Source: Bacteroidales bacterium
GTDB lineage: Bacteria; Bacteroidota; Bacteroidia; Bacteroidales; UBA7960
Direction: 5' to 3'
DNA: 5,889 nucleotides
Assembly (NCBI GenBank): GCA_007132825.1
Contig: SLNX01000175.1
Span: 1-5,889, forward strand
A program made the translations under genes and the position numbers. Every line of letters begins with the position of its first letter. Position 1 is the first letter of the stretch. The notes under the pieces were generated by a model that was given only the letters and a program-made list of their open reading frames with translations, was not told the DNA's origin and ran no database searches. Below are positions 1-5,889 of this stretch, piece after piece.

Positions 1-1634
1 ACAGCAGGTATGTGCGTGTTACAACCCTGCAAAAGCCCTATTCCTACATTGTTCCTTTCACCCGCTTTGCACAGCGTTATGATATCATTAATATTGACGG
101 TCAACACATCCGGACCATTGCTGATATCCCGGTTACGGAAGAAATGCCCAGGGGATTTGGCGCAACCCGCGAAGGGGCAAGAAGCATTGCCTGGCGCAAT
201 GATGCACCGGCTACGATCTATTGGGTTGAAGCCCTTGACGGAGGGGATCCGAACACAAAAGCGGAATACCGGGACCAGATTTTCTTTATGGACGCACCAT
301 TCCGCGATCAGCCGGTTGAAGGATTTAAGACAAACTACCGTTTCACCAACATCATGTGGGCCAACGACGATTTTGCGCTGGTGAATGAATTTTGGCGTCC
401 CACCCGGATGGCCAAAATGAGCTCCTTTCATCCTGCTGATCCCGCTGCCGGACTCACCCTTATCCGCGAAAGGTCTACAGAAGACAGATATGGAGACCCC
501 GGGAACCTCCAAACCACATGGAACGAATATGGCCGCTCCATATTGATGTTTGACCGGCTGGGACGCGACCTGTTTCTGACCGGCCAGGGGGCTTCTCCTG
601 AAGGCAACCGGCCCTTCGTAGACATCTATCATTTTCATACGGACGAAACAACCCGCCTGTGGCGAAGCGAAGCTCCACATTACGAACAGGTTATACGCAT
701 CATCGATCCGGATCGCCGACTGGTGATCACACGCCGCGAATCGGTTGAGGAGCACCCAAATTATTATTTGCGCGATTTAAGGAGTGGCGACCTTACCCAA
801 ATAACCGACTTCCCTGAACCTTTTCCACAGCTCAGGGAGCTGCAGAAGGAGATGATCCATTACGAAAGAGCTGACGGAATCCCGCTGTCAGGCGAACTGT
901 TTTTGCCTCCGGGGTTTGTCCCGGGAGAAGATGACCCGCTGCCAACCATATTTTGGGCATATCCCCGCGAATTCCTCACCACCGACGGTGCCGGACAGGT
1001 TACCGGTTCACCATACACCTATACAAGGCTGGGATCCTCCTCCATTGTCATGCTTGTGACTCAGGGTTATGCCGTACTCAATAATGCCGCTTTCCCCATC
1101 GTGGCCGGAGAAACCGGGGAACCAAACGACACCTTTGTGGAGCAACTCGTAGCCAATGCCGAAGCAGGCATCAGCACCCTCATCGAAATGGGTGTAACCG
1201 ATCCTGAACGCGTAGGCGTATCAGGTCATTCTTACGGTGCTTTCATGACTGCCAACCTGCTGACCCATAGTGACATTTTTGCCGCCGGGGTAGCCCGAAG
1301 CGGTGCCTATAACAGAACCCTTACCCCCTTTGGATTCCAGCTCGAAGAGCGCACCTATTGGGAAGCCCCGGAGGTTTATAACGCCATGTCTCCCTTTATG
1401 CACGCTGACAAAATGGATGTGCCAATGCTGATCATTCATGGTGCCGATGACAACAATTCCGGCACTTTCCCGATGCAAAGTGAAAGGTACTACGATGCAC
1501 TTCGTGGTCACGGTGCCACAGTCAGGCTGGTGATGCTGCCCCACGAAAGCCACGGTTATCGTGCCAGAGAGTCTGTCTTGCACATGCACTGGGAATGGCT
1601 GGAGTGGTTTAACAGGTATGTAAGGGACAGGTAG
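1..1634 (+). CDS. S9-family serine peptidase, glutamyl endopeptidase (CGEP)-like, 5'-partial
   Basis: This gene encodes a prolyl-oligopeptidase-fold serine peptidase. The closest family I recognise is the plant chloroplast glutamyl endopeptidase (CGEP), which cleaves after glutamate and has many bacterial homologues. The frame is open from base 3 to a TAG at 1632-1634, giving 543 visible residues. A GTG at 12 is not the true start, because family-like sequence (YVRVTTLQKPYSYIVPFTRF) runs through it to the edge. Relatives are about 800 residues or longer, so roughly 250-300 N-terminal residues, including any signal peptide, are off-window. Numbering from the GTG, residues 1 to about 290 are the end of the beta-propeller (with the WVEALDGGD motif), and about 290-540 are the alpha/beta-hydrolase domain. 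The nucleophile is Ser407 in GHSYGAFM (codon 1230), with Asp480 in HGADDNN and His514 in HESHGY. RSGAYNRTLTPFGFQ is also strongly CGEP-like. The triad is intact, so the enzyme is probably active; glutamate specificity is inferred from similarity. Cell location cannot be judged without the N-terminus. Confidence 0.93.
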   Translation, partial: SRYVRVTTLQKPYSYIVPFTRFAQRYDIINIDGQHIRTIADIPVTEEMPRGFGATREGARSIAWRNDAPATIYWVEALDGGDPNTKAEYRDQIFFMDAPFRDQPVEGFKTNYRFTNIMWANDDFALVNEFWRPTRMAKMSSFHPADPAAGLTLIRERSTEDRYGDPGNLQTTWNEYGRSILMFDRLGRDLFLTGQGASPEGNRPFVDIYHFHTDETTRLWRSEAPHYEQVIRIIDPDRRLVITRRESVEEHPNYYLRDLRSGDLTQITDFPEPFPQLRELQKEMIHYERADGIPLSGELFLPPGFVPGEDDPLPTIFWAYPREFLTTDGAGQVTGSPYTYTRLGSSSIVMLVTQGYAVLNNAAFPIVAGETGEPNDTFVEQLVANAEAGISTLIEMGVTDPERVGVSGHSYGAFMTANLLTHSDIFAAGVARSGAYNRTLTPFGFQLEERTYWEAPEVYNAMSPFMHADKMDVPMLIIHGADDNNSGTFPMQSERYYDALRGHGATVRLVMLPHESHGYRARESVLHMHWEWLEWFNRYVRDR

Positions 1635-1639
1635 CCCTG

Positions 1640-1730
1640 TTAATTGTTAATTATCAATTATTAATTGTTAATTGATTGTTGATTGCTGATAATTTATAAT
1701 TAACAATCAATAATTAACAATCAATAATTA
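1640..1730. repeat. AT-rich nested direct and inverted intergenic repeat block
   Basis: This block fills nearly all of the 102-bp spacer between the peptidase stop and the ABC-F start. The 13-mer TTAATTGTTAATT occurs exactly at 1640-1652 and 1661-1673, a 21-bp period. The 14-mer AATTAACAATCAAT occurs twice in exact tandem at 1698-1711 and 1712-1725, followed by a partial third copy (1726-1730). The right-hand units are inverted copies of the left-hand ones: 1671-1684 pairs with 1698-1711 at 13 of 14 positions (the exception would be a G-U pair in RNA) around a 13-nt loop, and 1660-1673 also matches at 13 of 14. The block could act as a weak terminator for the peptidase gene or as a spacer repeat. 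Similar TTAATTGTTAATT stretches are, from memory, common between genes in Bacteroidota. No TAnnTTTG promoter box is visible in it, so the promoter of the ABC-F gene is not identified. Confidence 0.85.
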
Positions 1731-1736
1731 CTTTAT

Positions 1737-3638
1737 ATGGAAGCGGTAAATTACATACAGGCAAGGGACATTACGAAGGCATACGGTGAAAAGGTGCTTT
1801 TCCAGGGAATATCTGTTAGCATTTCCCAGGGGCAAAAAGTGGCTTTGATCGCACGCAACGGCACAGGAAAAACCACCCTGCTGAATATCCTTGCCGGAAC
1901 GGACCAGCCGGATGAAGGTTTCTGCACCTACAGAAACGGGTTGCGCATGTCCTATCTGCCGCAGGATCCCGCCTTTAATCCTTCCTTAAGTATATCCGAA
2001 GCACTGCTGTCGGCCGATAATGAGCAAACACGCGCCATACGCGATTATGAAGAGCTGATCAGTGAACCTGAGAAGATAGAAACCGAGACAGGGAAAAAAG
2101 CACTTGAGAAGGTGATCGAGCGGATGGACGCCTTGCAGGCGTGGGATTATGAACAACGAGTCAAGCAGGTACTGTCGATGCTAAAAATCGGCAGACTGAG
2201 AACACCTGTATCAAACCTTTCAGGCGGACAAGTGAAGCGGCTTGCGCTGGCAAAGGTGCTGATCGAAGAACCTGACTTCTTATTGCTGGACGAACCGACC
2301 AACCACCTTGACATTGAGATGATCGAATGGCTCGAAGCCTTTTTCAGCAAGCAGAAGATCACCCTGCTGATGGTTACCCACGACCGCTATTTTCTGGATG
2401 CAGTGTGCAATGAGATTATCGAACTGGAAAACAACACAATACATACCTATAAAGGCAATTATGCTTACTTCCTGGAGAAAAAGCAGGCAAGGAAAGAGGC
2501 TGAAGCGGCTCAGAATGAAAAAGCAATGAACCTGCTGCGCAAGGAAACAGAGTGGATGCGAAGGAGTCCACCGGCTAGAACCACCAAGTCGAAAGCGAGG
2601 ATACAGGCTTACAATGACCTTAATGAGCAGGTGAAACGACCCGGGGAAAAGATCGCCGGCGACATCCGAATGGACATGACACGTCTGGGGAAAAAGATCC
2701 TTGAGTTGGTTAACGTCAGAAAGGTTTACGATACGCAAAGGGTTGTGGATGATTTCTCCTATGTGTTTAAGCGTGGTGAACGGGTAGGCATTGTGGGACC
2801 AAACGGCACCGGGAAAAGCACACTGCTCAACCTGATCACACAACGCATCAGGCCGGATGCCGGAAAGATCATCACCGGGGAAACCCTCAGATTCGGTTAT
2901 TTCAAACAGGAGGGAATCCATGTGGACCCGGACAAAAAGGTGATTGAAGTGATTCGTGATGTTGCCGACCACATCAAACTGGCTAAGGATTACAGCATGA
3001 GTGCAGCACAGTTCCTGCGCTACTTCAACTTCCCGAACCACATGCACCACGACAGGGTGGAAAACCTCAGCGGTGGCGAAAAGCGGAGACTCTACCTGCT
3101 TACCATCCTGATGAAGAACCCCAATTTCCTGATCCTCGACGAGCCCACCAACGACCTTGACATCGACACACTTAACATTCTGGAGGATTTCCTTCTCTCC
3201 TACCCCGGTTGCCTGATGATCGTTTCACACGACCGGTATTTCCTGGACCGGCTTTCCGACCACCTGTTTGTATTCAGGGGGGTTGGCGACATAAAGGATT
3301 TTCCAGGCAACTACACAGACTTCAGATTGCAACAGAAGCATCGTTTTACGTCCACTTCATCATCATCAGAAAAAAAAGAGAAAAAGGAACAACAAAAAAG
3401 ACCCGAACGCAATAAGGATAAGACAAAACTTAGCTACAAAGAGCAAAAGGAATTTGAAGCTCTGGAAGCGGAGATCCCTGCTCTTGAACAGGAAAAGGAA
3501 ACCCTTTTACAGAAGATGAATAGTGGTACGCTTAGCGCGGATACCTTGACGGAGGTATCCTTACGTTACCGCGAACTTGATAAAATGCTGGAAGAAAAGT
3601 CAGACCGATGGCTTGAACTTTCTGAATTCAACACCTAA
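1737..3638 (+). CDS. uup: ABC-F family ATPase, Uup type
   Basis: This is a soluble twin-ATPase of the ABC-F family, which acts on ribosomes or nucleic acid and has no transmembrane part. The 633 residues match the length of Uup (about 635). Domain 1 (about 5-235) has Walker A at 39-46 (ARNGTGKT), signature LSGGQ at 161-165, Walker B Asp185 with catalytic Glu186 in DEPTNHLD, and the switch His215. The interdomain linker (about 236-320) carries the Uup-like LRKETEWMRRSPPARTTKSKAR from 266. Domain 2 (about 322-535) has GPNGTGKS at 354-361, LSGGE at 444-448, Asp468/Glu469 in DEPTNDLD and His498. A Ser/Lys/Glu-rich tether (about 536-570) leads to a C-terminal coiled coil (about 573-630), the domain that binds DNA in E. 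coli Uup. Family links are to precise excision of transposons and to ribosome function, but the exact role is unsettled. The ATG at 1737 has no Shine-Dalgarno, as is usual in Bacteroidota; the ABC domain begins at once after it. The first Walker A glycine is alanine. The linker and C-terminal domain argue against an antibiotic-resistance ABC-F. Confidence 0.93.
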   Translation: MEAVNYIQARDITKAYGEKVLFQGISVSISQGQKVALIARNGTGKTTLLNILAGTDQPDEGFCTYRNGLRMSYLPQDPAFNPSLSISEALLSADNEQTRAIRDYEELISEPEKIETETGKKALEKVIERMDALQAWDYEQRVKQVLSMLKIGRLRTPVSNLSGGQVKRLALAKVLIEEPDFLLLDEPTNHLDIEMIEWLEAFFSKQKITLLMVTHDRYFLDAVCNEIIELENNTIHTYKGNYAYFLEKKQARKEAEAAQNEKAMNLLRKETEWMRRSPPARTTKSKARIQAYNDLNEQVKRPGEKIAGDIRMDMTRLGKKILELVNVRKVYDTQRVVDDFSYVFKRGERVGIVGPNGTGKSTLLNLITQRIRPDAGKIITGETLRFGYFKQEGIHVDPDKKVIEVIRDVADHIKLAKDYSMSAAQFLRYFNFPNHMHHDRVENLSGGEKRRLYLLTILMKNPNFLILDEPTNDLDIDTLNILEDFLLSYPGCLMIVSHDRYFLDRLSDHLFVFRGVGDIKDFPGNYTDFRLQQKHRFTSTSSSSEKKEKKEQQKRPERNKDKTKLSYKEQKEFEALEAEIPALEQEKETLLQKMNSGTLSADTLTEVSLRYRELDKMLEEKSDRWLELSEFNT

Positions 3639-3672
3639 ACACCTCAACAACTAAACCTTTCTTACAATCTCA

Positions 3673-3691
3673 GGTTCCCATATTAGGAACC
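3673..3691. terminator. Small hairpin at the convergent uup/dnaN junction
   Basis: A perfect 6-bp inverted repeat, GGTTCC (3673-3678) and GGAACC (3686-3691), encloses a 7-nt loop. It overlaps the dnaN stop codon (3683-3685 on the minus strand) and sits in the 44-bp gap where the plus-strand ABC-F gene and minus-strand dnaN converge. It could serve as a shared bidirectional terminator. Neither strand shows a run of T after the stem, so it is weak as an intrinsic terminator and may be chance. Confidence 0.35.
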
Positions 3692-4807
3692 GAGCATCAC
3701 CGGCATTACAAGCATCAGAATGTCCTCATCCTTGTTCTCGCTGTCAACGGGAGAGATCAGTCCGGCACGATTGGGCTCCGACATCTCAAGCATAACCTGG
3801 TCGGTTCCGAGGTTGTTGAGCATCTCTACCATGAACTTGCTGTTGAATCCAATTTCCAGATCAACACCATCGTAATGGCAGGCCAGTCGCTCACGTGCCT
3901 CATTGCTGTAATCAAGGTCTTCCGCCATCAGCGTAAGTTCCGTGCCGGCAATTTTAAACCTGACCTGATAGGTTGTTTGATTTGAAAAGATGGACACCCT
4001 TTTGATCGCATTCAGAAAAGGCAATCTGTCGACCGTCATTTTGTTCGGATTGGTAGTTGGAATCACTGCAGAGTAATTGGGGTAACGACCATCAATAAGG
4101 CGACAGGTCATGATAATGTTCCTGAAGGAAAAGCGAGCATTGGTCTGATCATATTCAATCTGAACAGGCATCTCATCGCTGACCAGGATGTGGCGAAGCT
4201 GGTTTAATGCTTTTTTCGGAAGGATGAAGCTTGCCGTTTCCTCAGCCTTTACATCATTGCGATGGTATTTTACCAGCTTATGTGCATCGGTAGCTACAAA
4301 GGTTGTTCCTTCGTCCGACAGCTGACAAAAAACACCGGCCATCACGGGCCTCAAGTCATCGTTGCTCGCGGCAAAAATAGTTTTCGTAATGGCCTGGTAA
4401 AGAATATCGGAATCGATGGCTACCGCTGTGGGATCAGCAATTTCGGGCAACTGGGGATATTCATCACCATTTTGTCCGGCCAGTTTATATTTCCCCTCAC
4501 CCGCGGTCAATGTCACACCAAAATGCTCCTGATCGATGTCGAGTGTTACCGGTATATCAGAAAAAGTCTTGAGCGTATCCAACAGGATTTTTGCAGGGAT
4601 GGCAACGGTTCCCTCTCCTTCGGCCATGTCCACGTTGATCCGGGATGTCATGGTTGTTTCCATATCGGAAGCTGAAATCCGGATCTCTGAATCAGACAGG
4701 TTAAACAGGAAATTGTCAAGAATGGGCAATGTGTTGTTTGTGCTGAGCACACCGCTAATGGCTTGCAATTGCTTAAGCAATAATGAGCTTGATACGATAA
4801 ACTTCAT
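3683..4807 (-). CDS. dnaN: DNA polymerase III subunit beta (sliding clamp)
   Basis: This is the ring-shaped processivity factor that tethers the replicative polymerase to DNA and recruits repair and mismatch-repair proteins through its hydrophobic cleft. The 374 residues compare with 366 in E. coli. The start MKFIVSSSLLLKQLQAISGVL, with PILDNFLF at 28-35 and ASDMETTM at 46-53, is typical of clamp domain 1. ATDAHKL at 173-179 marks domain 2, equivalent to ATDGHRL in E. coli. The end, EDILMLVMPVMLGS, is the family C-terminus with a few extra residues after the MPVM block, as I recall for Bacteroidota homologues. The ATG start agrees with the family N-terminus and follows an AGGTGA box. Two monomers should form the closed clamp. 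The gene has its own promoter in the upstream spacer, converges on the ABC-F gene, and follows a DUF4340-like gene in the same direction. dnaA and recF are not adjacent, so this is probably not an oriC-type dnaA-dnaN locus. Confidence 0.98.
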   Translation of the reverse strand: MKFIVSSSLLLKQLQAISGVLSTNNTLPILDNFLFNLSDSEIRISASDMETTMTSRINVDMAEGEGTVAIPAKILLDTLKTFSDIPVTLDIDQEHFGVTLTAGEGKYKLAGQNGDEYPQLPEIADPTAVAIDSDILYQAITKTIFAASNDDLRPVMAGVFCQLSDEGTTFVATDAHKLVKYHRNDVKAEETASFILPKKALNQLRHILVSDEMPVQIEYDQTNARFSFRNIIMTCRLIDGRYPNYSAVIPTTNPNKMTVDRLPFLNAIKRVSIFSNQTTYQVRFKIAGTELTLMAEDLDYSNEARERLACHYDGVDLEIGFNSKFMVEMLNNLGTDQVMLEMSEPNRAGLISPVDSENKDEDILMLVMPVMLGS

Positions 4808-4810
4808 ACT

Positions 4811-4816
4811 TCACCT
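4811..4816 (-). promoter_or_regulatory. Shine-Dalgarno-like box of dnaN
   Basis: The minus strand reads AGGTGA three bases before the dnaN ATG. It is complementary to the usual 3' end of 16S rRNA in the AGGTGATC register, so the effective spacing is longer than three bases. This supports the ATG at 4807 as the start. Clear Shine-Dalgarno sites are less common in Bacteroidota, and here it may be coincidental. Confidence 0.4.
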
Positions 4817-4833
4817 GATTTTGAAATGAATAG

Positions 4834-4867
4834 CAAAGATAGTTTTTTTAAAAAACAAATGTCAAAA
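4834..4867 (-). promoter_or_regulatory. Bacteroidota-type promoter of dnaN
   Basis: The minus strand has TATCTTTG at 4841-4834, a full match to the -7 consensus TAnnTTTG. A TTTTG box lies at 4867-4863, with 21 nt between the two, which fits the -33 element and spacing known for Bacteroidota housekeeping promoters. Transcription would start near 4825-4830, giving a 5' leader of about 20 nt before the dnaN ATG. A TTTTTTAAAAAAA tract fills much of the spacer between the boxes. The start site is inferred from the boxes only. Confidence 0.75.
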
Positions 4868-4888
4868 TAAACGAATTATTTGTTTTTT
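4850..4888 (-). repeat. 11-bp perfect inverted repeat upstream of dnaN (possible weak terminator or operator)
   Basis: AAAAAACAAAT (4850-4860) and ATTTGTTTTTT (4878-4888) are exact reverse complements separated by 17 nt. Read on the minus strand, the arm ending at 4850 finishes in six T, so after the DUF4340-like stop codon (4899-4901) the RNA could form an A-U hairpin with a terminal U run. The same element also covers the -33 box of dnaN (4863-4867, in the loop) and part of the promoter spacer, so a protein bound to the two arms could affect dnaN transcription. The stem has only one G-C pair and would be weak; either role is inference. Confidence 0.5.
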
Positions 4889-4898
4889 GAGGTTCAAA

Positions 4899-5889
4899 TC
4901 AGTCTTTTTCCGGTTCAATAATAAAATAAGACAACGGTCGCATCACAGGTTGAAATATGTGATACAGCGACAACATATATAAATCCGACTTTTCGCGAAG
5001 ATAAAACCTGTTCGGATCATAAGGTTTTAAATCGGAAACGAGCGTGCCATTATCCGGTATCCGTCGTCTGTAAAAATACAGACGACGACTTTTATCATGG
5101 ATGTCTTTGATGGCAATTTCAAGAAAAGGGGTTTCGGAAAGCAGGTCATTAGGTGTTGTAACACTCCTTACCGGAACTGCCTTTTCATAAAAAAGATGGC
5201 GAAACCCGTTCACAAACCTTCCAACTCGCTGCATGTCAATATTTTTTACATCAACAGAGTCCCCTTTATGGTCATTGACCCGAAATGTTTTTTCATCAAG
5301 ATGCAAGGTAAAGGATTCAAATGGCTGGTCAGGATGATGAACGGCAACCTCCAGAATCTCTTGCGGAAGATAATGCATCAGCTTTCGTGACTTCCACTGG
5401 TATACATTAACCGGAAAAACTTCTGACAGGTTTCTTAGCCCGGTGGGCAGATCTGCCAGATATGGCGTGTGACCACCCTGATGCATCACCAGATGGTCAT
5501 CTGCAGCAGGAAAACCGGAAGCAAGAAACAGCGACCGTATCTTTCTGTGTCGACTGAACAGTTTTCGCTCGCCGGGTAATGACAAAAGATGCCCCTGCTT
5601 GTAAACCTCAAGCCTGACACCCTCCTGGTGTAAAAACCGAAAGGCATGTTCACGATCTTCGAAAGCAACAGGCCCTTTCATTTCCATTCTTCGCAATACA
5701 AACAAAGCTTTGCGAAGGATCTGCTCATCAACCTCCAGTGAATCGTTCAAAAGCCATACGCCAGATGCTTGCTTTTCCATTTTTACAACATTCTCCTGAT
5801 TGTCGTAAAGGATCAAAAGAGACACCTCGTCATCAGAAGACAATGTGAAAGCGCCTTCTACACCAAAAATCTGGGAATCTGACGACCTG
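4899..5889 (-). CDS. DUF4340-like domain protein, 5'-partial
   Basis: The frame is open from the right edge to a TGA at 4901-4899, giving 329 visible residues. I match it to the DUF4340-type proteins of Bacteroidota, whose function is not established. The N-terminal part, a strand pattern around FGVEGAFTLSSDDEVSLLILYDNQENVVKMEK then VWLLNDSLEVDEQILRKALFVLRRMEMKGPV, fits the usual repeat of that domain; a second block has PYLADLPTGLRNLSEVFPVNVYQWKSRKLMHYLP and LEVAVHHPDQPFESFTLHLDEKTFRVND, then FLEIAIKDIHDKSRRLYFYRRR. A TTG at 5843 could be read as a start but lies inside the domain, so the true start is to the right. Relatives carry one N-terminal membrane anchor with the rest extracytoplasmic; that part, perhaps 30-50 residues, is missing here. 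The C-terminus (YFIIEPEKD) is complete. DUF4340 genes often accompany ABC transporter genes with GldG-like auxiliary subunits, which suggests what may lie beyond the edge. Identification rests on remembered family patterns. Confidence 0.75.
   Translation of the reverse strand, partial: RSSDSQIFGVEGAFTLSSDDEVSLLILYDNQENVVKMEKQASGVWLLNDSLEVDEQILRKALFVLRRMEMKGPVAFEDREHAFRFLHQEGVRLEVYKQGHLLSLPGERKLFSRHRKIRSLFLASGFPAADDHLVMHQGGHTPYLADLPTGLRNLSEVFPVNVYQWKSRKLMHYLPQEILEVAVHHPDQPFESFTLHLDEKTFRVNDHKGDSVDVKNIDMQRVGRFVNGFRHLFYEKAVPVRSVTTPNDLLSETPFLEIAIKDIHDKSRRLYFYRRRIPDNGTLVSDLKPYDPNRFYLREKSDLYMLSLYHIFQPVMRPLSYFIIEPEKD
5062..5087. repeat. 11-bp perfect hairpin inside the DUF4340-like coding sequence
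   Basis: CGTCGTCTGTA (5062-5072) and TACAGACGACG (5077-5087) are perfect reverse complements around a 4-nt loop. In the minus-strand gene this stretch encodes the RRLYFYRRR region of the conserved block near the C-terminus. In the mRNA it would form a compact, fairly GC-rich stem with a UUUU loop. On the plus strand the stem is followed by a short T-rich stretch (ACTTTTAT), so it could also stop antisense transcription. A function is not shown; the protein-level pattern of alternating Arg and Tyr codons may create it. Confidence 0.6.

Noticed and set aside
10..384. 124-codon plus-strand frame beginning with ATG at 10
   Set aside because: It overlaps the S9 peptidase in another frame. The peptidase frame has clear family motifs in the same stretch; this one has none.
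1221..1589. 122-codon open frame on the minus strand
   Set aside because: It is antisense to the catalytic domain of the S9 peptidase, which is conserved in the plus-strand frame; no domain or start signal is visible.
1640..1730. Possible CRISPR array
   Set aside because: The repeated units are only 13-14 bp, are tandem or overlapping with no unique spacers, and have no cas genes nearby.
1690..1736. Promoter of the ABC-F gene (TAATTTAT at 1690 or TACTTTAT at 1729)
   Set aside because: Each matches the TAnnTTTG box only partly, with no well-spaced -33 box, and the second abuts the start codon. AT-rich repeats would give such matches by chance.
2280..3050. 256-codon open frame on the minus strand
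   Set aside because: It lies wholly antisense to the well-supported ABC-F gene across its Walker and signature motifs, and its translation is rich in His, Phe and Cys with no recognisable domain. It is a shadow frame.
1737..3638. Antibiotic-resistance (ribosome protection) ABC-F protein
   Set aside because: The short Arg/Lys-rich linker, the C-terminal coiled coil and the length fit Uup; the long linker loop typical of resistance ABC-F proteins is not seen.
4262..4829. Two plus-strand open frames opposite dnaN
   Set aside because: Both are antisense to dnaN, whose minus-strand reading matches the clamp family along its full length.
5841..5843. TTG as the start of the DUF4340-like gene
   Set aside because: The frame stays open to the window edge, and the residues before it continue the expected domain pattern, so the TTG is internal.

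Overview
The window looks like an ordinary chromosomal segment from a member of the Bacteroidota. The evidence is a Bacteroidota-style promoter upstream of dnaN (a TTTTG box and a TATCTTTG box 21 nt apart), start regions mostly without a clear Shine-Dalgarno, an AT-rich intergenic repeat block of a kind I associate with this phylum, and the type of all four proteins. Base composition in the genes is mid-range, with AT-rich spacers. I would guess an environmental Bacteroidales or Marinilabiliales-like lineage, but the sequence alone does not settle the family.

Layout from left to right. (1) Positions 1-1634, plus strand: the C-terminal two thirds of a large S9-family serine peptidase resembling the plant chloroplast glutamyl endopeptidase (CGEP), with the full Ser-Asp-His triad; its N-terminus lies off the left edge. 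(2) Positions 1635-1736: a short spacer almost filled by nested direct and inverted AT-rich repeats. (3) Positions 1737-3638, plus strand: a complete Uup-type ABC-F ATPase with two nucleotide-binding domains, the arginine/lysine-rich interdomain linker and a C-terminal coiled coil. (4) Positions 3639-3682: a 44-bp convergent junction with a small hairpin. (5) Positions 3683-4807, minus strand: dnaN, the DNA polymerase III sliding clamp, complete. (6) Positions 4808-4898: a spacer with the dnaN promoter and an 11-bp inverted repeat. (7) Positions 4899-5889, minus strand: most of a DUF4340-like protein, whose N-terminus runs off the right edge.

The genes do not form one pathway. dnaN and the DUF4340-like gene share a direction and may be partly co-transcribed, although dnaN has its own promoter. 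The peptidase and the ABC-F gene share the other direction, separated by the repeat block. dnaA and recF, which flank dnaN in many other bacteria, are absent here. The DUF4340-like gene suggests that a gliding/ABC-export type cluster (GldF/GldG-like) may continue to the right of the window.

I found no mobile element, CRISPR array, RNA gene or defence system, and no convincing evidence for an undescribed multi-gene system. The items most worth a second look are the repeat block at 1640-1730, a strong 11-bp hairpin inside the DUF4340-like coding sequence, the promoter and inverted repeat before dnaN, and a slippage-prone A8 run ahead of the Uup C-terminal domain.
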